DNA of 20,036 nucleotides from a virus: positions 1 through 20,036 of the IMG/VR virus record IMGVR_UViG_3300042891_001526, one strand, 5' to 3'. Shown here in pieces: positions 1 through 6,568 of the stretch (its first letter is position 1; every line of letters starts with the position of its first letter). Below the pieces are notes generated by a model. The model saw nothing but the letters and a program-made list of their open reading frames with translations. It made no database searches and had not been told where the DNA came from. The position numbers and the translations under genes were made by a program.

Positions 1-242
1 TTGATTTAGTTCTTTTGAAAAAAGAATATTGGGAACATAGATTTATAGATGATGTTGCATTAGGTCTTCTACTAAGAAATTTAAGAATCAATCCAACCCT
101 TGCACCAAGATATGACGTTGAAACCGTAAATGAGAAAACTCCTATGAACTACTATCATTATAGAATTAAAACATTCAATAGAGATAACGATTGTCAATTT
201 ATGAAATCAATATTTGAGCTAAAAAAATTATCCTACAAATAA
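1..242 (+). CDS. Glycosyltransferase, GT31-like, C-terminal fragment (5' end outside window)
   Basis: The reading frame is open from the first bases of the window (DLVLL precedes the first possible TTG start at 15), so this is the last 80 or so residues of a longer protein ending at TAA 240-242. The segment EHRFIDDVALGLLLRNL resembles the conserved (E/D)DV-x-x-G-x-x-L-R region near the C-terminus of beta-1,3-galactosyltransferase-like (GT31) enzymes, where the acidic residues contribute to the active site. The rest (PRYDVETVNEKTP, YHYRIKTFNRDND) has no motif I can name. It heads a plus-strand run of sugar-modifying genes, which fits a glycosyltransferase. The family call rests on one short motif and is tentative; that it is a real partial gene is much surer. 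Confidence 0.5.
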   Translation, partial: DLVLLKKEYWEHRFIDDVALGLLLRNLRINPTLAPRYDVETVNEKTPMNYYHYRIKTFNRDNDCQFMKSIFELKKLSYK

Positions 243-278
243 TTTTAAATTATCCTATTATTAGATTAATTTAAAATT

Positions 279-875
279 ATGGAAAAAATTTTAGAAAAAT
301 ACAACGAACACAAAAACACTCCTTCAGATATTAACGAACATTTAGAAACCTTATATAATTTAGGTAAAGAATGTTCTCACATCACAGAAATGGGGGTTAG
401 ATGGGTTTCATCAACTTGGCCCTTAGTTTATTCTAATCCAAAGAAAATAATTAGTTATGATATTGTAACTAACCAGAACATCATCGAAGTTATAAATCTA
501 TGTAATGAATATTCTATAGATTATTCTTTCCAAGAAAAAGATGTTCTTCAATTAGAAATAGAACTAACAGAATTACTTTTTATCGACACTTTACACACTT
601 ATAATCAATTAATCAAAGAGTTAGAAATACATTCGAATAAAGTTTCGAAATACATCGTTCTTCACGACACAGAGTTTTTTGGTAGGGTTGATGAGGTTGT
701 CTACGAACATGCTAGTAATTTTGTAAAAAATAATCCAATTACAAAACAAGGACTCATGACAGCTGTTGAAGATTTTTTGTCAACAGAACTTGGTCAATCT
801 TGGGAGATATTCAAAATATACAAAAACAATAATGGGTTAACCATATTAAAAAACAAATCTTACATAAAAGAATAG
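279..875 (+). CDS. Class I SAM-dependent methyltransferase-like protein
   Basis: 198 residues. ITEMGVRWVSSTW at 35-47 fits the glycine-containing SAM-binding motif I that follows beta-1 of class I methyltransferases. ISYDIV at 58-63 resembles the acidic end of beta-2, FIDTLHTYNQL at 101-111 is the 'D-x-x-H-x-Y' block, and YIVLHDT at 125-131 follows. This combination is typical of the cephalosporin hydroxylase (CmcI)/rhamnosyl O-methyltransferase-like and Methyltransf_24 groups, which act on sugars or small molecules. Motif I has only one glycine, so activity is not certain. The next gene, an epimerase, begins 1 nt after the stop codon, and glycosyltransferase genes surround both. A role in O-methylating a phage-made sugar is inferred. 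No Shine-Dalgarno sequence precedes the ATG, only A/T-rich DNA. Confidence 0.6.
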   Translation: MEKILEKYNEHKNTPSDINEHLETLYNLGKECSHITEMGVRWVSSTWPLVYSNPKKIISYDIVTNQNIIEVINLCNEYSIDYSFQEKDVLQLEIELTELLFIDTLHTYNQLIKELEIHSNKVSKYIVLHDTEFFGRVDEVVYEHASNFVKNNPITKQGLMTAVEDFLSTELGQSWEIFKIYKNNNGLTILKNKSYIKE

Positions 876-876
876 T

Positions 877-1968
877 ATGAAAAAAGTAGTCGTTTTAGGT
901 GGAGGTGGTTTTATTGGAGGTCACCTCGCAAAAAAATTAAAAGAAGAAGGTAATCATGTTAGAATCTGTGATTTGAAAAAACATGAATATTTTTTTCAAG
1001 ATGAAATCTGTAATGAATTCATTGTCGGAGATTTAACAGACCCCAAAGTTGTCGAATTAGTAATTGAAGAAGGTATTGATGAAGTTTATCAACTTGCTGC
1101 AGACATGGGTGGTGCGATGTATATCTTTACCGGTCAACACGATGCTGATGTAATGTATAACTCAGCTACGATAAACCTTAATGTCGTTCGTGAATGTGTT
1201 AAGAAAAAAGTTGGTAAAGTATTCTACTCTTCATCTGCATGTATGTATCCCGAACACAATCAGTTGGACCCTGAAAATCCAAACTGTGAAGAAAGTTCTG
1301 CATACCCCGCAAATCCGGATTCAGAATATGGATGGGAAAAACTATTTTCTGAAAGATTATTTTTGGCACACCAAAAAAACTATGGCCTTGACGTTAAAAT
1401 TGCAAGATTCCACAACATCTACGGACCTCAAGGAACATGGAATGGTGGAAGAGAAAAGGCTCCTGCAGCAATGTGTAGAAAAGTTGTAGAAGCAAAAGAT
1501 GGTGATGAGATTGAAGTTTGGGGTGATGGTAATCAGACCCGTTCTTTTTTATACGTTGATGAATGTGTTAGAGCGGTTTTAGAACTTATGGATAGTGAAT
1601 TCTCAGGTCCTGTTAATATTGGTAGTGAAGAAATGGTTAGTATAAATAGACTAGCTGAAATTGCCATTTCAGTATCAGGTAAAGACTTAACCATCAAAAA
1701 TTTAGATGGTGAAGAATTCAAGAAAAAATATGGATTCAACTGTCCGTTAGGTGTCAAAGGTAGAAACTCAGATAATAAATTATACAGAGAAAGCCTTGGG
1801 TCAGATGTTTTTTATCCGTTGGACTTAGGTATAAAATTAACTTATAATTGGATTAAGTCCGAGTCAGACGACCTTGAAAAAAACACCAAGTGGATATACG
1901 AAAGCCCTGATGGAAAAACAGTATACAAAAGAAAGCCGAGTGAGCTCGAAAGAATAAAAATAAAATAA
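877..1968 (+). CDS. gme: GDP-mannose 3,5-epimerase-like NAD-dependent epimerase
   Basis: 363-residue extended short-chain dehydrogenase (SDR), close in length to plant GDP-D-mannose 3',5'-epimerase (about 377). The Rossmann motif GGGGFIG is at 8-14. SSSACMYP holds the catalytic cysteine C122. The YGWEK motif gives Y151 and K155, and GREKAPAA gives K194. The spacings C122-Y151-K155-K194 equal those of the Arabidopsis enzyme (C145, Y174, K178, K217, from memory). Whole blocks also agree: AADMGG, RFHNIYGP-GTW-GGREKAPAA, WGDG-QTRSF, PVNIGSEEMVS and VKGRNSDN. The known enzyme converts GDP-D-mannose to GDP-L-galactose and GDP-L-gulose. A C-terminal tail (337-363, WIYESPDGKTVYKRK) lies beyond the epimerase fold. 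Flanking methyltransferase and glycosyltransferase genes imply the product is used in a glycan. Other GDP-sugar epimerases are possible but fit less well. Confidence 0.87.
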   Translation: MKKVVVLGGGGFIGGHLAKKLKEEGNHVRICDLKKHEYFFQDEICNEFIVGDLTDPKVVELVIEEGIDEVYQLAADMGGAMYIFTGQHDADVMYNSATINLNVVRECVKKKVGKVFYSSSACMYPEHNQLDPENPNCEESSAYPANPDSEYGWEKLFSERLFLAHQKNYGLDVKIARFHNIYGPQGTWNGGREKAPAAMCRKVVEAKDGDEIEVWGDGNQTRSFLYVDECVRAVLELMDSEFSGPVNIGSEEMVSINRLAEIAISVSGKDLTIKNLDGEEFKKKYGFNCPLGVKGRNSDNKLYRESLGSDVFYPLDLGIKLTYNWIKSESDDLEKNTKWIYESPDGKTVYKRKPSELERIKIK

Positions 1969-1974
1969 AAATTA

Positions 1975-2709
1975 ATGGCTAAATTATCAAGAAGAACACC
2001 ACATCCAACCCCTACAGTAAGTGAGGGGAATTTCAAAAGTAAAAAAGATTTAATTTGTTCAATTGTTAAAAAGAAAACTAAACAAAAATTTCTATCTGAA
2101 AGTCAAAAGTATTATTACGATATTTTAACCAACAATCAAATAACTATCTGTTCAGGTCCTGCCGGTGTCGGAAAGAGTTATATAGCAATGAAATGTGCTG
2201 TGGATTTATTAGTAGACCCAGAAACACCTTACGAAAAAATAATAATCGTAAGACCAGCAGTTGAAGCAGAAGAAAAATTGGGTAGTCTTCCAGGTAACGT
2301 TGAAGAAAAATTAGACCCATACATTTTCCCATCGTATTATCTTCTGAATAAGATTATCGGTAAAGATGTGAGAGAAAAATTAAAAGATATTGAAGCAATT
2401 GAAGTTTTTGCTTTGGCATACATGAGAGGTATGAATATTGACAATTCAATTTTAATCTTTGAGGAAGCACAAAATTCTACTCCAAGTCAAATGAAACTTC
2501 TCTTAACAAGAATTGGATTCAACTCTAAATTCTTTATTTCAGGAGACTTGGAACAATTTGATAGGCACAAGGATAAAACACACACAGGTCTTTGGGATGC
2601 ATTACAAAAGTTTCAGGATATGAATGATATCGGAACTTTTGAATTTGGGGGACAAGACATTGTAAGAAATCCTTTGATTACAGGAATTTTAAAAAGATAT
2701 GAAGAATGA
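1975..2709 (+). CDS. phoH: PhoH-like P-loop ATPase
   Basis: 244 residues. Walker A GPAGVGKS is at 61-68, IIIVRP at 89-94, GSLPG at 103-107, the Walker B-like ILIFEEAQN at 159-167 (the family usually has DEAQN, here EEAQN), followed by STPSQMKLLLTRIG and the sensor-like block FISGDLEQFD at 187-196. These are the signature blocks of the PhoH/PhoL family, ATPases linked to RNA metabolism and very common in marine and T4-like phages, where their role is unknown. The N-terminal 40 residues are basic. The last codons overlap the next gene in an ATGA junction (2706-2709), suggesting translational coupling. The D-to-E change in Walker B is conservative and probably tolerated. Confidence 0.93.
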   Translation: MAKLSRRTPHPTPTVSEGNFKSKKDLICSIVKKKTKQKFLSESQKYYYDILTNNQITICSGPAGVGKSYIAMKCAVDLLVDPETPYEKIIIVRPAVEAEEKLGSLPGNVEEKLDPYIFPSYYLLNKIIGKDVREKLKDIEAIEVFALAYMRGMNIDNSILIFEEAQNSTPSQMKLLLTRIGFNSKFFISGDLEQFDRHKDKTHTGLWDALQKFQDMNDIGTFEFGGQDIVRNPLITGILKRYEE

Positions 2710-3296
2710 AAATAGGAGTTGAACTTAATGGTGTTTTAAGAGACACCTTAAACAAAATACAACAAGAATACGAAAAATGGTATATTGAAAATCCCTTCAA
2801 AGAGGAAAGTGAATTTAATTACAAAGTGATTTCAGATTTAACTACTTTGAAAATTATTGAACACTTGTCATTTAAAGATGAAGATGAACTTTACAATTTT
2901 CTTTATAAAGAACACACCATGGAAATTTTTGGTCATGCGGGTTCAGTAGAAAATTCATCAATGATGGACTTCAATGATTTTTATTTAAACATGAGAGATG
3001 AACACGACATACTAATTGTTTCGGATGAGATGGGAAAATCAAAACCGGCTTCATTATTTTTCATTTCAAAGTTCGGATGTTTAGTAGAAACAGTAAAATT
3101 TTATAGTGAAACAACAATAAATTCGATGTGGGACTCCGTAGACGTTTTACTTACAGCAAATCCACAATTATTATTAAACCATCCTGAAGGGAAAATTGTG
3201 ATTAAATTCAACACAAGTTACAACTCAGATATTAACACAGAACATTCGATATCAAAATTGAAAGAGTTCGAAGATAAAATTAAAGAATTAAAATGA
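2706..3296 (+). CDS. Degenerate HAD-like (5'-nucleotidase-type) protein, probably catalytically dead
   Basis: 196 residues, starting inside the phoH stop codon. The N-terminus IGVELNGVLRDTL (3-15) has the shape of HAD motif I (DxDGVLxDT), but the nucleophile and acid/base aspartates are E6 and N8. ILIVSDE (102-108) resembles motif II with S106, and KSKPASLFFISKFG (111-124) looks like the segment after it. VDVLLTANP (145-153) sits where motif IV of NT5C-like 5'-nucleotidases reads DVLIDDxP, again without the acidic pair. IVIKFNTSYN (164-173) matches the strand after motif IV. The fold assignment is by pattern only. If correct, the protein has kept the scaffold but lost phosphatase chemistry, so a binding or structural role is more likely. 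Confidence 0.55.
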   Translation: MKIGVELNGVLRDTLNKIQQEYEKWYIENPFKEESEFNYKVISDLTTLKIIEHLSFKDEDELYNFLYKEHTMEIFGHAGSVENSSMMDFNDFYLNMRDEHDILIVSDEMGKSKPASLFFISKFGCLVETVKFYSETTINSMWDSVDVLLTANPQLLLNHPEGKIVIKFNTSYNSDINTEHSISKLKEFEDKIKELK

Positions 3297-3574
3297 TTAG
3301 TGTTTTTAACGAAAATTACTTTGTCGATTTAGATGAAGTTGAAAAATATATTGATATGTCTGATTCACCTTCAATGGAACCATTAACAGGTAATACAGAA
3401 ATGAGAATTAATATTGTAAAATTTGAATTAGTAAAATTGTTACTTGAGGTCGTTCTTAGTGAGAACGAAGACATCGATGAAAAATTAGGACTAAAATCAT
3501 CTTCTCAGGTATCAATTCCATTCAGATTAGCATTCAATTCACTATTAAATAAAAAACTTATCAATCACTACTAA
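3293..3574 (+). CDS. Hypothetical phage protein (93 aa)
   Basis: I do not recognise this protein. It is acidic at the N-terminus (DLDEVEKYIDMSDS) and then predicted mostly helical (EMRINIVKFELVKLLLEVVL at 41-60). It has no signal peptide and no membrane span. Its ATG overlaps the stop of the preceding gene (ATGA at 3293-3296), and the next start follows after 1 nt, so it is embedded in a tightly coupled operon and is almost certainly translated. Confidence 0.75.
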   Translation: MISVFNENYFVDLDEVEKYIDMSDSPSMEPLTGNTEMRINIVKFELVKLLLEVVLSENEDIDEKLGLKSSSQVSIPFRLAFNSLLNKKLINHY

Positions 3575-3575
3575 T

Positions 3576-4628
3576 ATGGGAAACTTAGCAACAGAAAAGG
3601 TATTACTCTCAATTAAAAACCTAAGAGAGAAAACAGCAAGAATTTACTTTTTTGTCCAAGACACAAAAGGTAATGCCAAAGCATCTATACGATTAATTTA
3701 TCAAATGGCGGATGCTCTTAAAAAAGATGGATACAATCCGATAATGCTTCACGAAAAGAAAGACTATGTAGGTGTGTCCTCATGGTTAGGTGAAGAATAC
3801 ATGAATTTACCACATAAATCTATTGAAGGTCAAAACTTAGAAATTTCTCCTGAAGATTTTTTAATCATTCCTGAAATTTTTGCGTTCGTCATGGAACAAG
3901 TTTCAAAACTACCATGTGCTAAAGTTGTATTAACACAACAATACGCTAACATGTTAGAGACCCTTCAACCAGGTCAAGGTTGGGCACAATTTGGTTTCTA
4001 CAAATGTATTACAACAACAAATCGTCAGAAGGATTACATCGAAAAAGTAATGAGACAATCATCATTCGATATTATCACTCCATACATTACCGAACACTTT
4101 ACACCTAAACCAACTCCTCCAATGCCAATAATTGCGGTTCACACAAAAGAACAAAGCGATGCGGTTAATTTTATTAAAACATTTTATTTGAAGTTTCCAC
4201 AATATAGATGGTTTACCTTCAGAGACCTAAGAGGTTTGTCAGAAAAAGATTTTGCCAAGTCTTTGAAAGAATGTTTTTTAAGTGTTTGGATTGACGACAA
4301 GAGTGGTTTCGGAACATTTCCATTAGAATCAATGGCTTGTGGAGTTCCGACAATAGGGAAGATTCCTGACTTACAACCAGAGTGGATGACTGAAGATAAT
4401 GGAATTTGGATTACAGATGTAACACTCATGGCTGATTTCGTTGCAGACTTTATCCAAAATTGGTTAGAAGATAACATCAAACCAGAATTAGCTAACCACA
4501 TGAAAGAAACAGTAGAAAAATATCAGAATAAACAAGAATTTGAAACTAACGTTATTAACTTATTCGAATCATTCTTAACGATAAGAGCAAATTCATTCGA
4601 AGAACAAATCAACAAAACTGAATTATAA
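3576..4628 (+). CDS. GT-B fold glycosyltransferase (GT4-like)
   Basis: 350 residues. The C-terminal half carries the donor-site pattern of GT4/GT1-type glycosyltransferases: GFGTFPLESMACGVPTIG at 244-261, with E251 and the E-x(5)-G-x-P spacing. TEDNGIWI follows (272-279), like the usual 'ENG-x-LV' block. The N-terminal domain (ARIYFFVQDTKGN, then RLIYQMADALKKDGY) looks like the acceptor-binding Rossmann domain. IIAVHTKEQ at 185-193 would begin the second domain. It lies 1 nt downstream of a small gene and 1 nt upstream of a GT2 gene, so the two transferases are probably co-expressed. Donor and acceptor cannot be read from sequence; a GDP-sugar donor would fit the epimerase nearby. Confidence 0.75.
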   Translation: MGNLATEKVLLSIKNLREKTARIYFFVQDTKGNAKASIRLIYQMADALKKDGYNPIMLHEKKDYVGVSSWLGEEYMNLPHKSIEGQNLEISPEDFLIIPEIFAFVMEQVSKLPCAKVVLTQQYANMLETLQPGQGWAQFGFYKCITTTNRQKDYIEKVMRQSSFDIITPYITEHFTPKPTPPMPIIAVHTKEQSDAVNFIKTFYLKFPQYRWFTFRDLRGLSEKDFAKSLKECFLSVWIDDKSGFGTFPLESMACGVPTIGKIPDLQPEWMTEDNGIWITDVTLMADFVADFIQNWLEDNIKPELANHMKETVEKYQNKQEFETNVINLFESFLTIRANSFEEQINKTEL

Positions 4629-4629
4629 T

Positions 4630-5436
4630 ATGGACAACAAACTATCACTTTCGGTAATTTTACCAATCAAATCGGCATTAGCTAAAGATTTTAACGAGTA
4701 TTTTGAAAAAGCTATAAAATCACTTCAATCTCAACAGGTTGAATTTGAAGAACTTGTTATTGTTCATACACAAGAAGAAACCTTAGTCAGTTTATTAAAT
4801 GATTATGATTTTGGAAACCTAAACGTAACAAAGTTACTTTGGGATAAAGAACCTAACTATTGTTCTCAAATGAACTTTGGTATTAAAAATGCTAAAGGAA
4901 AGTGGGTATCTTTATTTGAGTTTGACGATGAGTATTCTGCAATATGGTTCAAAAATTTTAAAACATATTCTGAAGCATATCCTGAAGTTCAAATGTTCCT
5001 TCCAGTTGTTGTAGACACTGATGAAAAAGATGCATTTGCAGGATTCACTAACGAAGCAACGTTTGCAGCTAACTTCTCACAAGAAATAGGATATCTAACA
5101 AATGAGACATTACAAGAATATCAAAACTTCCAAACATCAGGTTCTATAGTCAAAAAAGAAGCCTTCAATGATTTCGGAGGATTTAAACCATCAATTAAAC
5201 TGACATTCGTTTATGAACTATTGTTAAGATTAACTTACAATTCAGTTTCAATCATGACTATCCCACGTCTTGGATACAGACACTCAAATTTAAGAGAAGG
5301 TTCTATATTTTGGGGTTACAGATATGGTGACGAAAAGATTTTAGAAGATGAGGTTAAGTTTTGGATTGCATCTGCTAAAAAAGAATATTTCTTTACTGAC
5401 GACAGAGTCATAAAATATCAACCAGAGAATGAATAA
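4630..5436 (+). CDS. Glycosyltransferase family 2 (GT-A fold)
   Basis: 268 residues. LSVILPIKS at 6-14 is the standard first strand of GT2 enzymes, followed by a helix with FEKAIKSLQSQ and ELVIVHT at 41-47. NFGIKNAKGKWVSLFEFDDE at 82-101 is the classic approach to the metal-binding 'DxD' site, here DDE at 99-101. QTSGSIVKKEAFNDFGGFKP resembles the acceptor-side 'GG-F' region. The protein is shorter than bacterial GT2 enzymes with extra domains and has no membrane segment, so it is probably cytosolic. The stop codon shares one base with the ATG of the sigma-factor gene (TAATG). Likely acceptors are virion proteins, modified DNA or a surface glycan; this is inference. Confidence 0.82.
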   Translation: MDNKLSLSVILPIKSALAKDFNEYFEKAIKSLQSQQVEFEELVIVHTQEETLVSLLNDYDFGNLNVTKLLWDKEPNYCSQMNFGIKNAKGKWVSLFEFDDEYSAIWFKNFKTYSEAYPEVQMFLPVVVDTDEKDAFAGFTNEATFAANFSQEIGYLTNETLQEYQNFQTSGSIVKKEAFNDFGGFKPSIKLTFVYELLLRLTYNSVSIMTIPRLGYRHSNLREGSIFWGYRYGDEKILEDEVKFWIASAKKEYFFTDDRVIKYQPENE

Positions 5437-6185
5437 TGTCAGAAACTCTTACTGCAACAACAGAAGATGTTTCATCAAAAAAAAGGGGTAGAAAAGCGGT
5501 TAAAGAAAATTACTTTGATGTTAGAGAAGAAAACGCTGTTAGAAAATTTTTAATAACAGAAGATTATACAGAAAGGAATAAGATTTACAACGAATTTCTA
5601 AAAGCACCTTTGGACAAGATGATTTCGTCAATCATAAGACGATATAAATTATATCGTAAGGACATGGATTTTGAAGAAATTCATTGCGACACTCATTCAT
5701 TTTTAATGACTAAGGTTGACAAATTCAAACCTTCAAAAAATAAAAAGGCGTATTCGTATTTCGGCACGATTTGCAAAAATTACTTAATGGGTCAAATCAT
5801 TAAGGACCAAAAAGAAACAAACAGAAAAATATCCTATGAGGACATTTCTTCACACATTGAAGAAAGACCTGATATGATTTACCGAATAGATGATGATGTA
5901 ATTGATACCAATTTAATTTTGACACAGTATGTTAATGAATTGAAAGAATTTATTGATGGTGAAAATTTAAATGAAAACGAGAAAAAATTAGGATATGCTT
6001 TAGTTGACTTATTCCATAACTATGAAACAATTTTTAGTGGTAACGAGAATAATAAATTCAACAAAAATATAATCCTTCTTTCTTTGAGAGAAATGACAAA
6101 TTTGAGCACAAAAGAAATTCGAGGTTCAATTAAAAAATTCAAAAAACTTTACATCGTAATTCAGACTAGGTTTAAAAATCAATAA
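5436..6185 (+). CDS. gp55: Late-transcription sigma factor, T4 gp55-like
   Basis: 249 residues. After a basic N-terminus (KKRGRKAV), residues 56-130 resemble sigma-70 region 2: the helix LDKMISSIIRRYKLY, then THSFLMTKVDKFKPSKNKKAYSYF and the helix TICKNYLMGQIIKDQKETNRK, like regions 2.1-2.4 that bind the core polymerase clamp and melt the -10 element. T4 gp55 is shorter (about 185 aa). The extra C-terminal part ends in a helix-turn-helix-like block, LREMTNLSTKEIRGSIKKF (217-235), which I cannot match to gp55. In T4, gp55 directs core polymerase to late promoters lacking a -35 box. The repeated TATTTATA octamer upstream of structural genes here is the obvious candidate target. The gene directly precedes the tail module. 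Confidence 0.72.
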   Translation: MSETLTATTEDVSSKKRGRKAVKENYFDVREENAVRKFLITEDYTERNKIYNEFLKAPLDKMISSIIRRYKLYRKDMDFEEIHCDTHSFLMTKVDKFKPSKNKKAYSYFGTICKNYLMGQIIKDQKETNRKISYEDISSHIEERPDMIYRIDDDVIDTNLILTQYVNELKEFIDGENLNENEKKLGYALVDLFHNYETIFSGNENNKFNKNIILLSLREMTNLSTKEIRGSIKKFKKLYIVIQTRFKNQ

Positions 6186-6189
6186 AAAA

Positions 6190-6198
6190 CTATTTATA
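6190..6198 (+). promoter_or_regulatory. Candidate late promoter (CTATTTATA)
   Basis: TATTTATA at 6191-6198 is one of five exact copies in the window that all lie just upstream of a start codon in the sense orientation. Here only 3 nt separate it from ATG 6202, so with T4-like spacing transcription would begin at or just inside the start codon. It marks the start of the tail/baseplate block. Confidence 0.55.
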
Positions 6199-6201
6199 GA
6201 C

Positions 6202-6567
6202 ATGCCTAGACCACAAAGAAAAGAAATTAATTTTAGTAAAGAATCAATTCTTGGACTAATGCAAGAGATTTACAATGAATTAGTCGAGCAGAGAAACACT
6301 GCAATTAGAATACAAAATAAAATGTTGTCAATGCTCAAAGACGCTGAAGACATGACAACAATTGGACCTGTGATTGAAAAACAACAAAAAATCGTGAATG
6401 ATTGTGTTGAAAAGAAAATCAGTCTGTCCAAATTACAATCAAGTATTTGGGAAAAATCTAATGCAAATACAGAATCTTTTACACTTTCCGATTTGGATGA
6501 TGATATAATTCAAAACTTGATTGAAAAAGACGTTTCCTCAGATGAGGAAACATATAAATTGAGGTAA
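6202..6567 (+). CDS. Hypothetical helical protein of tail module (121 aa)
   Basis: I do not recognise it. It is predicted almost entirely helical with coiled-coil character (residues 10-80: LMQEIYNELVEQRN, IQNKMLSMLKDAED, VIEKQQKIVNDCVEK), with an acidic C-terminal tail (DLDDDIIQNL, SSDEETY). It begins right after a TATTTATA element and is followed after 1 nt by the large structural gene, so an assembly or chaperone role for the tail block is plausible but unproven. If transcription really starts at or after 6202, a downstream ATG at 6259 (residue 20) would be the alternative start. Confidence 0.75.
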   Translation: MPRPQRKEINFSKESILGLMQEIYNELVEQRNTAIRIQNKMLSMLKDAEDMTTIGPVIEKQQKIVNDCVEKKISLSKLQSSIWEKSNANTESFTLSDLDDDIIQNLIEKDVSSDEETYKLR

Positions 6568-6568
6568 T

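Noticed and set aside
15-242. TTG at 15 as the start of a complete 75-residue gene
   Set aside because: The frame is open to the window edge, and the conserved motif looks like the C-terminal part of a longer glycosyltransferase.
1842-2036. Minus-strand open frame across the epimerase-phoH junction
   Set aside because: Overlaps two well-supported genes and encodes a Phe/Leu/Ser-rich shadow sequence.
4184-4501. 105-residue minus-strand open frame within the GT-B glycosyltransferase
   Set aside because: Antisense to the conserved donor-site motif of a confident gene; composition typical of a shadow frame.
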